From NCBI GenBank assembly GCA_017308595.1, contig JAFKER010000007.1:372001-436000 (forward strand): a stretch of DNA of 64,000 nt, given 5' to 3'. The notes beneath the pieces are model-generated. The model ran no database searches, was not told where the DNA came from, and saw only the letters and a program-made list of their open reading frames with translations. Source of the stretch: Afipia sp. (GTDB lineage Bacteria > Pseudomonadota > Alphaproteobacteria > Rhizobiales > Xanthobacteraceae). Made by a program: the position numbers and the translations under genes. This document shows, piece by piece, positions 44,455 to 52,834 of the stretch (positions are counted from its first letter, which is position 1; every line of letters begins with the position of its first letter).

Positions 44455-44985
44455 ATGGCGATCTATGAACTCGACGGAAAATCCCCTCAATTGCCTGCCG
44501 ACGGGCAGTACTTCATCGCTGAAACCGCGGCGGTGATCGGCAACGTGCACCTGAAGACCGGAGCAAGCGTGTGGTTCGGTTCGGTGCTGCGCGGCGACAA
44601 TGAACTGATCGAGATCGGCGAGGGCTCCAACGTGCAGGACAACTGCACCTTTCACACCGATCCGGGATTTCCGCTGACCATCGGCACCAACTGCACCATC
44701 GGTCACAACGTCATCCTGCACGGCTGCACCATCGAAGATGGCGCGCTGATCGGCATGGGCGCGATCATCATGAATGGTGCGCGGATCGGGAAGGGTTGCA
44801 TCGTCGGCGCCGGATCGATCATCACCGAAGGCAAGACATTCGAAGATCGCGCACTTGTGATCGGCGCGCCGGCCCGTGCGATCAAGACGCTGACGCCCGA
44901 GCAGGTCACCGCCATGACCTATGGTGCCGCGCATTACGTCCATAACGGCAAGCGCTTCAAGGCAGGGCTGAAAAAGATCGGCTGA
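44455..44985 (+). CDS. Gamma carbonic anhydrase-like hexapeptide protein
   Basis: Left-handed beta-helix protein of 176 residues. Three His residues in CTFHTDPG, IGHNVILHGC provide the zinc site (His, His, His) of gamma-class carbonic anhydrases such as CaiE/YrdA/PaaY. The catalytic Glu loop of the archaeal Cam enzyme is absent, as in most bacterial members, so the true activity is uncertain. GGAG precedes ATG 44455; a terminator follows at 45024. Confidence 0.9.
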   Translation: MAIYELDGKSPQLPADGQYFIAETAAVIGNVHLKTGASVWFGSVLRGDNELIEIGEGSNVQDNCTFHTDPGFPLTIGTNCTIGHNVILHGCTIEDGALIGMGAIIMNGARIGKGCIVGAGSIITEGKTFEDRALVIGAPARAIKTLTPEQVTAMTYGAAHYVHNGKRFKAGLKKIG

Positions 44986-45023
44986 CGCGCCCGCCCGGGG
45001 TCCGGGCGAATCCTGTGCGGTGA

Positions 45024-45061
45024 CAGGGCTTGTCCATTTCAAGCCCTGCCGCGGATTTTTT
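45024..45061 (+). terminator. Terminator after gamma carbonic anhydrase gene
   Basis: Stem CAGGGCTTG / CAAGCCCTG with a 7-base loop, then GCCGCGGA and a run of T residues at 45055-45061. Confidence 0.75.
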
Positions 45062-45203
45062 AGCCGCTGAATTGCAAGTAATTTCACATTGACGCGCAGG
45101 CGCGCCCGTGGCCCATCGCGCCTTTCCATCACGTCCCGGCGCGCGGATTGCGAGTGCCCGCCTGTTGTCGTGGACGAAATCATTACAAACCAAAGGAAAT
45201 ATC

Positions 45204-45596
45204 ATGGCGCAGAAGACCGCAGCCAATTGGATTGGCGATGTCATCAGTGCCCTCGTGGTGCTGGCGCTGCTGGCCGACGCAGGAGTTCAGCTGTTCGCCC
45301 CGCATCTGTTGAAAGAGCCGATGGACGCCACGGGATTCCCGATGAGCCTCGCTGTACCGCTGGGGATCATCATGCTCGTTTGCGGTGTTCTCTACGCGAT
45401 CCCGCGAACGGTCTATCTCGGCGCGATCCTCACCACGGCATTTCTCGGCGGCGCGATCTGCGCCCACTTCCGGCTTGGTGAATTTGGATCGCCGCCGCAG
45501 CTCATTTGCCTGCTGCTCGGTGTCATGACCTGGGGCGGACTTTATCTCCGCGATCCGCGTCTGCGTGAGCTGCTGCCTTTGACGCTGCCGCGATAG
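45204..45596 (+). CDS. DoxX-like membrane protein
   Basis: Four-helix membrane protein of 130 residues in the DoxX/DoxD-like superfamily: WIGDVISALVVLALLADAG, PLGIIMLVCGVLYAIPRTVYLGAILTTAFLGGAICAHFRLG and LICLLLGVMTWGGLYLRD. The AIPRT...GAILTTAFLGGAICAHFR block is typical. Role unknown, possibly in redox or small-molecule handling in the membrane. AAAGGAAA precedes ATG 45204. Confidence 0.85.
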   Translation: MAQKTAANWIGDVISALVVLALLADAGVQLFAPHLLKEPMDATGFPMSLAVPLGIIMLVCGVLYAIPRTVYLGAILTTAFLGGAICAHFRLGEFGSPPQLICLLLGVMTWGGLYLRDPRLRELLPLTLPR

Positions 45597-45619
45597 GTTG
45601 GATCGACGCTGCGGCCAAC

Positions 45620-45649
45620 ATGAAAACCCCGCCGTGGCGGGGTTTTCAT
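45620..45649. terminator. Bidirectional terminator
   Basis: Perfect stem ATGAAAACCCCGCC / GGCGGGGTTTTCAT with a 2-base centre between the convergent DoxX-like and SGNH genes; A/T tracts on both sides allow use in either direction. Confidence 0.85.
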
Positions 45650-45658
45650 TTGATGGCA

Positions 45659-46171
45659 TTAGCGGCCCATCGCGCTCTGAACACTGGGTGCAATGGATCT
45701 CGCCAGCATCTGATAGCCCTCGGGTGTCAGATGAATTCCATCCGCTTGTTTCGGCAATCCGGAAAGCATGCTGTTGCTCATCATAATAACCGGAATGCCG
45801 CGCGCGCTTAGCCGGCTCTGTATCTCCGAGGTGCGATCCGGACTGCCCTGGCGCCGGTCGTTGCCGCCGGGCTGCAGGATGACAACGCTGGTGCCGTTCG
45901 GTACGGCCCGATCCATGCGCCGCAACATGCCCTCGGTGGTGTCGCCGTTGATGCCTGCATTGACGACGCGAACAGACTTACCGCCGGCCTTCAGGATCGC
46001 CTGAAGTTGCGCGGGATAGGCCTGATTGCGTGCAACGCCTTTGCCGTAGGTGTTGCTTGCGCCGAGCGCGACCACGGTCGCAGCTTCCGCCTGCGCGAGT
46101 CCGAAGCTCAGTGCGAGAACGGAGAGAAGTGTCGTCGCAAGTCTTCCTGACCAACTGCTCTTGAAAATCAT
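45659..46171 (-). CDS. SGNH/GDSL family lipase-esterase (TesA-like)
   Basis: Exported hydrolase of 170 residues with a signal peptide ending AEAA. Block I is ALGASNTYGKG, where the usual GDS is GAS and keeps the nucleophile Ser; block II Gly is in NAGINGDTT, block III is PGGNDRR and block V DGIHLTPEGY gives Asp and His. It resembles TesA/arylesterase. ATG 46171 follows GGGGTGGAA; an upstream Met would mask the signal peptide. Confidence 0.9.
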   Translation of the reverse strand: MIFKSSWSGRLATTLLSVLALSFGLAQAEAATVVALGASNTYGKGVARNQAYPAQLQAILKAGGKSVRVVNAGINGDTTEGMLRRMDRAVPNGTSVVILQPGGNDRRQGSPDRTSEIQSRLSARGIPVIMMSNSMLSGLPKQADGIHLTPEGYQMLARSIAPSVQSAMGR

Positions 46172-46265
46172 TTCCACCCCTATGTATTCCGGAATCAAAA
46201 AATGCGGGCAACTCATGTTCCCGCGCGTATGATGCCGCAGAAGTTCGGCGTTGTCAGCGATGATT

Positions 46266-46318
46266 AAAAAGTTGCGGCCGAGCTTTGGGGGAAGCTCGGC
46301 CGCGCACGAACCGGTCTG
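46266..46318. repeat. 53-bp direct repeat, copy 1 (terminator hairpin)
   Basis: Contains the 12-bp perfect stem GCGGCCGAGCTT / AAGCTCGGCCGC and, on the minus strand, a following run of T residues, so it should end the transcript of the 46335 gene. It is identical over 53 bp with 48565-48617. Confidence 0.9.
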
Positions 46319-46334
46319 AAGAGCCTAGGCCGTC

Positions 46335-48455
46335 TCAAGTCAGCGCTTGCTGAACCGATGTTCGGCGTTCGTTCGTGAATGACACGGTATGAGCAAGAGC
46401 CAGTCCGAGAAGGAACCAGAATGTTCGCTGATACATGAATTCATGAAAAATCGACATTGCGGAAAAGCCGGCAATGATCAAAACGAGCAGGTTGCCAGCA
46501 ACATCGTTGTTACGGAATTTTCGCGCTTCAACGATAAATATCCTGACAATAGGGGAAATGAAAATTAAGGCGCCAAACAATCCGAACTCGGCTAACAGCC
46601 AGATTGAGGTCGAATGGATAATGAGCGGATATGGGCCATTCCAAGTTGCGATAAATGTACCGAGGCCTGCGCCGAAAAACGGATTTGCAACAAACATCGT
46701 GATCCCATCGATCATGCTTTTGAGATGTTCTGTTGTTGATGAAGCGCTCCCCACCGTGAGAGCTTTTATGGGATTTGAAAGCGATGTATGTGCGCCTGTG
46801 AAATTTGGCAGTAAAAACAGAAAAGCTCCGATAATAGACGCTGCGAAAAGCGCTGGTACAATCTTTCTCCATGATCGGTCGATCATCAGGGTGGATACGG
46901 CCATCACAATGACAGCGGTGCATATTCCCGAGCGAGATGAAGATAACCAGACGCCCGTGAGAGCAAGAGCGATTGTCGCGATACTAGGAGGTCGGTATGC
47001 AAGTGAAGCTGCGAGGAGCATAATGCATTGGAATGCAAATGCGTTGGGGTTATTCGATAATCCGGCAACGAATACGGGTTGAAAAAAACCAAGGCTTGTC
47101 ATAAGCGCGCGAGCTATTTCCAGTATGCATATAGCGCAGCCGACACTAATGAATGTAGAAAGAACTTTACTAAAGGAAAATTTCGTGGCCATTGCGCCAG
47201 TCGCTCCGTAGCAGAGCAGCACTAACCAGCCGAGATATTTATTCGTCACAGCCCATTGCGTCCATCCGACTGCAATGGCGCCGATAAGAAGCGCTAGGGT
47301 GATGACTATCGTACATGCAAGGACGTGTAAATTTATTCCGCTGATGCGCCAAGCCGGCGGCTGGCTTCGCAAATGAGCGAGGATAAATATGCATCCACAA
47401 AGGATCGCAATCGGGTCTGCTAGATTCGCATTAAGTGGCGTCAATCCCGTGGGGATCAAAATCTGAAAGAAGACGAGTGTTGCTGCGAGTGGAGGAAGGA
47501 TTTTTGATAGAACGTTCTGATGCAGGGTTTTGCCGCTTGGCTTCGCTGTGTGATGATAGGTTGGCCTGATAGCAATCGCATGCGCGGAATATAGTGCCAG
47601 TATCCCAGCTAACGCGATAGACAGCACGCCGATCAGAATCGCAGTGGAAACTGCTGCCGCGGTTTTCATGCCAATGGCTCCGAGCGCGGCCACCGCACTT
47701 ATCTCTCTCACGCCCCATCCGGCAAGGCTGATTGGAATGCTGGAAGCGAACATGACCAATGTTATCGCCGCCGTAAGATCGGAGAGTGGGATTGCGGGGG
47801 CGAGGGCTTTCCCCGTACAGAGATAAGCTCCCATCATTGAGAGTTGAACGGCGCCCGAATACAGGATTGATATTATGACCCGGACTATTCCCGCTGCGCT
47901 GATACTAGAAAAAGCCGTTTGAATTTCGTCGAACCAGATTCGCACAGCCGCAATACCGGCAAGTGCGAGTCCTACGAGAATCCAGACAAGATCAGTGCCA
48001 CCGCTATTCAGATCGAAGGTAATGGCGCGGAACAGATAAAGCGCACCGATGGTTGCGAGTAACAGGGAGACAAGGGCTGCTGCGATTCTTTCTTGGCCAG
48101 TGATTAGCACTGTTCCGGCGAATGGGACGTCGCGGCGCGACAGATAAGATCCGCGAGCGGCCAACTGACCAAAAATTTGGAAGAAGATCGCGCCGCCAAG
48201 CTGGCCAAGGCTTAGTACTGCGATTGAATCGCGAAGGGAAAGAGAATAGCCAAGGCCGGCTGCAATTGAGCGCACGCGTAATGAGGCGAACAGTGAACTC
48301 AAGAGCAGGAAAAAAACAGTGAGTCCTAAGTTTACAGCATCAAGGGACTTGACGGTCTCAATGAGCTGTTCTCGGTCGATACTTGCGACAGCTATCCAAC
48401 CGACTGCGAGCAGAAGTGTCGTCGTAACGACAATTCTGAAAATCCGAACATTCAT
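46335..48455 (-). CDS. Fusion of flippase-like (UPF0104) and O-antigen-ligase-like domains
   Basis: Polytopic membrane protein of 706 residues. Residues 1-290 resemble the LPG-synthase-TM/UPF0104 flippase-like family (SLGQLGGAIFFQIFGQLAARG, SIPISLAGWGVREISAVAALG). Residues 330-690 resemble O-antigen ligase/polymerase WaaL-Wzy proteins: WLSSSRSG, NPFFGAGLGTF and IIHSTSIWLLAEFGLFG, with the His often required. It may both handle and ligate a lipid-linked glycan. GC is clearly lower than nearby genes and the gene is bracketed by identical 53-bp repeats, so it was probably acquired by transfer. Confidence 0.8.
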   Translation of the reverse strand: MNVRIFRIVVTTTLLLAVGWIAVASIDREQLIETVKSLDAVNLGLTVFFLLLSSLFASLRVRSIAAGLGYSLSLRDSIAVLSLGQLGGAIFFQIFGQLAARGSYLSRRDVPFAGTVLITGQERIAAALVSLLLATIGALYLFRAITFDLNSGGTDLVWILVGLALAGIAAVRIWFDEIQTAFSSISAAGIVRVIISILYSGAVQLSMMGAYLCTGKALAPAIPLSDLTAAITLVMFASSIPISLAGWGVREISAVAALGAIGMKTAAAVSTAILIGVLSIALAGILALYSAHAIAIRPTYHHTAKPSGKTLHQNVLSKILPPLAATLVFFQILIPTGLTPLNANLADPIAILCGCIFILAHLRSQPPAWRISGINLHVLACTIVITLALLIGAIAVGWTQWAVTNKYLGWLVLLCYGATGAMATKFSFSKVLSTFISVGCAICILEIARALMTSLGFFQPVFVAGLSNNPNAFAFQCIMLLAASLAYRPPSIATIALALTGVWLSSSRSGICTAVIVMAVSTLMIDRSWRKIVPALFAASIIGAFLFLLPNFTGAHTSLSNPIKALTVGSASSTTEHLKSMIDGITMFVANPFFGAGLGTFIATWNGPYPLIIHSTSIWLLAEFGLFGALIFISPIVRIFIVEARKFRNNDVAGNLLVLIIAGFSAMSIFHEFMYQRTFWFLLGLALAHTVSFTNERRTSVQQALT

Positions 48456-48564
48456 TTAAATTGATTCGCATTTCCGAGGTGTGCCGACAGGAGTACTCTT
48501 ATAGATTGCATTAATCGCTTGTTAGGCGTTCTCTAGGCGAACGTCAAGCAATCGGCAATAAGCA

Positions 48565-48617
48565 AAAAAGTTGCGGCCGAGCTTTGGGGGAAGCTCGGCC
48601 GCGCACGAACCGGTCTG
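48565..48617. repeat. 53-bp direct repeat, copy 2 (terminator hairpin)
   Basis: Identical with 46266-46318. On the minus strand it lies beyond the stop of the BTLCP gene at 48710 and likely ends that transcript. The bases around the two copies differ. Confidence 0.9.
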
Positions 48618-48679
48618 GGACGGGGAGGGGTGGGGATACGACCGGGTCGTGTGTTCCTATCTCTTCAAGTATTCATCTT

Positions 48680-48703
48680 GAGCATGACGGCTCGGTCATG
48701 CTC
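48680..48703. other. Short hairpin after the BTLCP gene
   Basis: Perfect 9-bp stem GAGCATGAC / GTCATGCTC with loop GGCTCG, just beyond the BTLCP stop codon. No T-run follows. Confidence 0.5.
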
Positions 48704-48709
48704 CAAATC

Positions 48710-49330
48710 TCAGCGTGAACTTGCAGTCGCGACAGCCGGGCGCGAGTCTCCCAGAGACACCCATGTGTTGGCATCGGTCTGCGACTGCCGCTTCACGAAG
48801 CGGTAGCCGGTGTCGGTCCATGCGACGACTTCCTCGTTCTGGTTGTCGAGGATGAATTCGCCCTTGTCGGATTTCACGGTCAGGACTGCGTGACCTTCGC
48901 CCTTCTTGTCGCGGACCACGGTGATCAGCAGCGCCTCGCGCGGCCATCCGGCGTCGATCAGCATCTTGCGCTTGAGCAGGACGTAGTCTTCGCAGTCGCC
49001 ATATCCGTCGGTCGGATACGACCACTTCTCGATAACGCCCCAGTGATCCATGTCGGTCATCGGCTTGATGGTCTCGTTGACCCAGCGATTGACCCGCACG
49101 AGATCCTTCCATGCGGCCTGCGTCATCACGATGTCGCGGGCCTGCGTCGCGCCACTGCGGCAATCGCGCGGATTCTCGTTGCAGAATTCAACCCAGCCGA
49201 TCGGCGCGCGTGTCGCGTCGCCGAGGCTTGCATAAAGAACGCGTTCACTCGCGGCCTGCGCCGCAATCGTCATTCCGAAAAGGCTGGCAGCAACCGCCAG
49301 ACCAACGCCCCGTCCACGAATTGAAACCAT
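48710..49330 (-). CDS. Bacterial transglutaminase-like cysteine proteinase (BTLCP)
   Basis: Exported protein of about 206 residues. Signal peptide (GVGLAVAASLFGMTIAAQAA), then VNRWVNETIKPMTDMDHWG, the catalytic Cys in YGDCEDYVLLKRKML, His in GHAVLTV and Asp in FILDNQNEEV. BTLCPs are related to LapG, the periplasmic protease that cuts adhesins under cyclic-di-GMP control, though no LapD partner is seen here. ATG 49330 is preferred over 49360. Confidence 0.9.
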   Translation of the reverse strand: MVSIRGRGVGLAVAASLFGMTIAAQAASERVLYASLGDATRAPIGWVEFCNENPRDCRSGATQARDIVMTQAAWKDLVRVNRWVNETIKPMTDMDHWGVIEKWSYPTDGYGDCEDYVLLKRKMLIDAGWPREALLITVVRDKKGEGHAVLTVKSDKGEFILDNQNEEVVAWTDTGYRFVKRQSQTDANTWVSLGDSRPAVATASSR

Positions 49331-49590
49331 TGTGGCCCCCGTTTTTCTTGTTGGGACCACTTTTCACACAAAGGATTTGCGCCGCCGCTAAGTCGTCAAA
49401 GTACAATTGAGACGAATACAAGTAAAAGACGCGGCTAATTCGATCTATACTTGAATAAAATACGCATAAAATTTGAGATAATCGAATTCGATTCAAATTT
49501 TATCTATTATGCCGTAAGCTATTGATTTTTATGGATGTTTTCTGGTCGCCGCCGCTCCGGCGACGGGGCAAAATCGGTCGGCCCAAAAGC
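49331..49590. other. AT-rich intergenic region
   Basis: About 260 bp between the BTLCP gene start and the PilZ terminator. Bases 49400-49530 are strikingly AT-rich for this chromosome, with TTGAATAAAATACGC and TCAAATTTTATC stretches. It probably holds the BTLCP promoter; no gene is seen. Confidence 0.5.
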
Positions 49591-49626
49591 ATCAGGGCGA
49601 TACCCGGATGCGGGTATCGCCCTGAT
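49591..49626 (-). terminator. Terminator downstream of the PilZ gene
   Basis: Perfect 16-bp stem ATCAGGGCGATACCCG / CGGGTATCGCCCTGAT with a 4-base loop, about 40 bp after the PilZ gene's stop on the minus strand. Confidence 0.75.
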
Positions 49627-49662
49627 TGGCCTCAAAAATCAGAAACCGGTAACCGCCGCTCT

Positions 49663-50283
49663 TTACTGCGCGCTTACGTTATCTTCGACAGTCTCGGGAA
49701 GCTGTGCGTGAACGAACTCGATCGCGAAGCCTTCTTCGAGGTGGCGAACCACGCGGGCCTGCACGCGGCCGAGTATGACGGCTTCGCCAACCAGCGGCTT
49801 GATCTCGGCGGCAAGGGCCGCGCCCGACAGCGACAGGTCGATGATCCGGCAGGCCATGGCCCGGCCGTCGTCGAATTTGAGAATCGACATCGGATTACGC
49901 GGCACGATGCGGTCGTGGCGGCGGTCTTCCGGCAGATTGAGGATCTGGCGGTTGGCCAGCCAGGTGAGCTGGGCCGCGAGTTTGTCACGCTTGCGCGGGG
50001 TGGCGCCGACCGTCATGGCAAAGCCGTTGTCGAGCAGGCGGGTAATCTTGCCTTCGACGCGGCCGATATGGTCGAGATAGGCGACGACGCGTTCGCCGAC
50101 ATTGCCGATGCCGGGTGCCAGCATGGCGAGCCCGCCGGGGGACATATTGATGACCTGGCACGGAAATTCGCGCCTGTCCGCCAGCATGTAGCGGCCGAGC
50201 AGGTGAACCTTCACGCGCTGAAAGCGGCGCCGCTCCTGCGCCGAGGGACGGATCGATTGTTGTTGTGCCAACGCCATCATCAC
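49663..50283 (-). CDS. Protein with two PilZ domains
   Basis: Soluble protein of 206 residues. The first PilZ domain starts with RRRFQRVKV and NMSPGGL, giving the RxxxR and (D/N)xSxxG c-di-GMP motifs; a second has RHDRIVPR and DLSLSGAAL. Tandem PilZ layouts let one chain bind ligand with one or both domains. It likely links cyclic di-GMP to motility or surface traits, in line with the GGDEF-EAL gene nearby. Confidence 0.88.
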   Translation of the reverse strand: MMMALAQQQSIRPSAQERRRFQRVKVHLLGRYMLADRREFPCQVINMSPGGLAMLAPGIGNVGERVVAYLDHIGRVEGKITRLLDNGFAMTVGATPRKRDKLAAQLTWLANRQILNLPEDRRHDRIVPRNPMSILKFDDGRAMACRIIDLSLSGAALAAEIKPLVGEAVILGRVQARVVRHLEEGFAIEFVHAQLPETVEDNVSAQ

Positions 50284-50365
50284 ACCGGTTGACCGGTCTT
50301 CGGTATGATGAACCTTACGGCGCTCAGGGTTAACGAGGCGTTAGCTATACGGGAACCGCGCTGTC

Positions 50366-50932
50366 TTAACGCAGGCCTTCATAGACGGTGAGGCCGCGGA
50401 TCAGCGACCATTTGCGCAGCGCGCGCGGACGGCCGTGATCCTGCTCCAGATGCCGCCACGAGGTCAGGCTGAAATCCTTCAGATTGCCGTAAGCCTGCGA
50501 TCCGTCGACAGCCGAGAGCGGCGCGAGCAGGCCGGTCATGCTGACGGGGCTGTGGGAGCGGGCGCTGAACGGAAGCAGCAGCAGTTCAAGGTGAAACCGC
50601 AAACCGTCCGGAGTGAATGCGGAGAGGCCCGCGACAGTCGCCTGGGTTTCGTCCGCCACAATTCCGAGAATGTCCGCGATGTCCTCGCGGTCGGCCTCGC
50701 AAAATAGGCTGGTAAAGCTGCGGCCCTTGAGGTCAGCGCCGAGAAGGGCGCACATCCGGGTTCCGGCCACCCGGAACGGGTAACCGGCAGCCGGATTGCA
50801 GGACAGGACAAATATATCTCCCAGGAGATGCCGGACCTTTTCAGGCCCAAGATCGCTTCGCTCCGGGGCGAGAGCGCCCGCGCGCTGCTCGTCCCAGTAG
50901 GCGTAGAATTCCTGGTTTGCCGGATGTTTCAT
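50366..50932 (-). CDS. PAS-domain protein (PAS_5 type)
   Basis: Protein of 188 residues with the PAS_5 pattern common in alphaproteobacteria: FYAYWDEQRAGALAPERSDL, IFVLSCNPAAGYPFRVAGTRMCALLG, DLKGRSFTSLF and FHLELLLLPF. No output domain follows, so it probably acts through a partner protein. It is upstream of the PilZ gene on the same strand (82 bp gap); both may act in c-di-GMP-linked signalling. Confidence 0.85.
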   Translation of the reverse strand: MKHPANQEFYAYWDEQRAGALAPERSDLGPEKVRHLLGDIFVLSCNPAAGYPFRVAGTRMCALLGADLKGRSFTSLFCEADREDIADILGIVADETQATVAGLSAFTPDGLRFHLELLLLPFSARSHSPVSMTGLLAPLSAVDGSQAYGNLKDFSLTSWRHLEQDHGRPRALRKWSLIRGLTVYEGLR

Positions 50933-51130
50933 CGATGAATCCCGCCCCGCGGATGACGACGGCGGGACAGATTTGTCCCGCTTTCAGGCACCGCGAGGCC
51001 CCTTTCTGTTGTGCGGGACTTGGGGTGCAGCGTCCATGCCGAAGCGGGTGTTTGGGGTTTGCGGGGGCAGGTTTGCGTTGTTAACGTTAAATTAACTACG
51101 AGCTTCGTGGATCTACGCAGGGCAGGTAGT

Positions 51131-51318
51131 GTCCGGGCACTCCAAACCGCCGATCTCCTCCAGGGTCGGCGGCGGCTAAGAACTCAAGTTGTAGACAGGC
51201 GGCGGAAAACGATCTGGTCATTGCGCGGGAGGGGTGGGGATACCCGGACGGCGCGACAAGACCGGCAAAGAGCCAACAAAGACCAGGGGAGGGCCTTCAA
51301 GCCCTCCCTTTTTCTTTT
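51131..51318 (+). ncRNA. Candidate structured small RNA with intrinsic terminator
   Basis: The 460-bp gap before the rhomboid gene folds convincingly. GTCCGGG (51131-51137) pairs with CCCGGAC (51243-51249); the next CACTCC (51138-51143) pairs with GGGGTG (51231-51236); CCGCCGA (51147-51153) pairs with TCGGCGG (51166-51172). A strong intrinsic terminator follows: GGGAGGGC / GCCCTCCC (51287-51308) then TTTTTCTTTT. It is either a free small RNA or a rhomboid leader with attenuation. I do not recognise a known RNA family. Confidence 0.55.
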
Positions 51319-51395
51319 CAAGACGGGCCACTGTGCTTGCACCGCACCGCGAAAGCCGCCTATCTCAGAAGAACGCTCGCCTGCTTCGGATATAT

Positions 51396-52172
51396 GTGCC
51401 CTTGGACGCCCCAGAATCCCCCCGCGAACCGATCCTGACCATCCCGTTCGCGATGACTGCGGTCATTGTCGTCATGGCCGCCATTCACGGCCTGCGCGCC
51501 CTGTTGCCGCTCGCCACCGATCAGGAAGTGATCTGGACGTTCGGTTTCGTGCCTGCGCGGTATGACGCGTCGGTTCTGGCAGGGAAATTTCCCGGCGGTG
51601 TCGGCGCGGAAGTGTGGACGTTCCTGACCTACGCTTTTCTGCACGCAGACATCACACATATCGCCTTCAACATGCTGTGGATGCTGCCGTTCGGCAGCGC
51701 GGTCGCGCGCCGGTTCGGGACTGCGCGGTTCTTTGCCTTCTTCGCTGTCACGGCGATTGCGGGAGCGGTCGCGCATCTTGTGACGCATCAGCATGAGGTT
51801 GCGCCCATGATCGGCGCGTCGGCCGCGGTGTCCGGCATGATGGCGGCGGCGATCCGCTTTGCTTTCCAGCATGGAAGTTTTCTCTCATTCCGCCGCGGCG
51901 ATGCGGAAGTGGCGGCGCGGGTGCCTGCGCTCTCGTTGATCAAGTCCTTGCAGAATTCGCGCGTGCTGGGTTTCCTCGCGGTCTGGTTCGGCCTCAACAT
52001 CATCACCGGGCTTGGCGCGATCGCGATTGGTGCATCTGCTCAGAGCATTGCGTGGCAGGCGCATATCGGCGGCTTTGTCGCAGGTCTGGTGCTGTTTTCG
52101 CTGTTCGATCCGGTGCCGCGCGCGCTTGTGCAGGACAATAACGCAGGCGCGTTGCCGCCTGCGGCCGACTGA
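51396..52172 (+). CDS. Rhomboid family intramembrane serine protease
   Basis: Membrane protease of about 258 residues. The catalytic Ser is in IGASAAVSGMM (variant of GASG) and the His in WQAHIGGFVAG; the early HADITHIAFNMLWMLPFG has the conserved His/Asn. It cuts substrates within the membrane; the target is unknown. Start GTG 51396 (VPLDAPESPREP) is preferred, as the longer open frame runs through the terminator at 51287. Six hydrophobic helices are visible. Confidence 0.9.
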   Translation: MPLDAPESPREPILTIPFAMTAVIVVMAAIHGLRALLPLATDQEVIWTFGFVPARYDASVLAGKFPGGVGAEVWTFLTYAFLHADITHIAFNMLWMLPFGSAVARRFGTARFFAFFAVTAIAGAVAHLVTHQHEVAPMIGASAAVSGMMAAAIRFAFQHGSFLSFRRGDAEVAARVPALSLIKSLQNSRVLGFLAVWFGLNIITGLGAIAIGASAQSIAWQAHIGGFVAGLVLFSLFDPVPRALVQDNNAGALPPAAD

Positions 52173-52353
52173 CCCAGCATCTTATTTCACGATCAGTCAG
52201 CAGCTATGCTGCCGTCGCCGCCGCCTTGCGGGGTGATGGTATTTGCTTCATCATCGGTGCGCATTTTGGGAGGTAGACGAAACCAAACAGGCCTTACGTT
52301 GTTTGACTCAACGGCAGACTGCGCTCGCGCGGTGGAATTTTCGGGAGGCTACA

Positions 52354-52782
52354 ATGACGGTTCGATCGGTTCTTGGTTCTAAAGGTCATCAGGTGATCAG
52401 CGTATCGCCCGACGCCAAACTTTCCGCAGCCATCAAAATTCTCAGCGAACGACGTATCGGCGCCGTCATGGTGATGAGCGGCCAGAAGATCGACGGCATT
52501 CTCTCCGAACGTGATGTGGTGCGCGTGCTGGGGGAGCGCGGTGCAAGTGTGCTCGACGAGCCGGTGCGCAGCGTGATGACATCCAAGGTCATCACCTGTC
52601 ATGAATCGGATACCGTCGCTGCGATCATGGAAGTCATGACCTCCGGAAAATTCCGCCATCTGCCCGTGGTCGAGAACGACAGGATCGTGGGTCTGATCTC
52701 GATCGGCGACGTGGTGAAGTGGCGTGTCGCGGAATACGAGCGCGAACAGGAAGCCCTGCAGGACTACATCAAGACGGCCTAG
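52354..52782 (+). CDS. Tandem CBS-domain protein
   Basis: Small soluble protein of 142 residues with two CBS domains: VISVSPDAKLSAAIKILSERRIGAVMVM...GILSERDVVR and VITCHESDTVAAIMEVMTSGKFRHLPVVEN...GLISIGDVVKWRV. CBS pairs bind adenosyl ligands such as AMP, ATP or SAM and act as energy sensors. Often a free-standing regulator in alphaproteobacteria; its partner is unknown. Confidence 0.92.
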   Translation: MTVRSVLGSKGHQVISVSPDAKLSAAIKILSERRIGAVMVMSGQKIDGILSERDVVRVLGERGASVLDEPVRSVMTSKVITCHESDTVAAIMEVMTSGKFRHLPVVENDRIVGLISIGDVVKWRVAEYEREQEALQDYIKTA

Positions 52783-52834
52783 GCGATGCTACGCTGCGGG
52801 ACGACCCGCAACGTCTTCAATTCAGAGATCAATC

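Noticed and set aside
46474-47082. 202-residue plus-strand frame inside the flippase/ligase gene
   Set aside because: Antisense shadow; the minus-strand frame has continuous membrane helices and conserved motifs.
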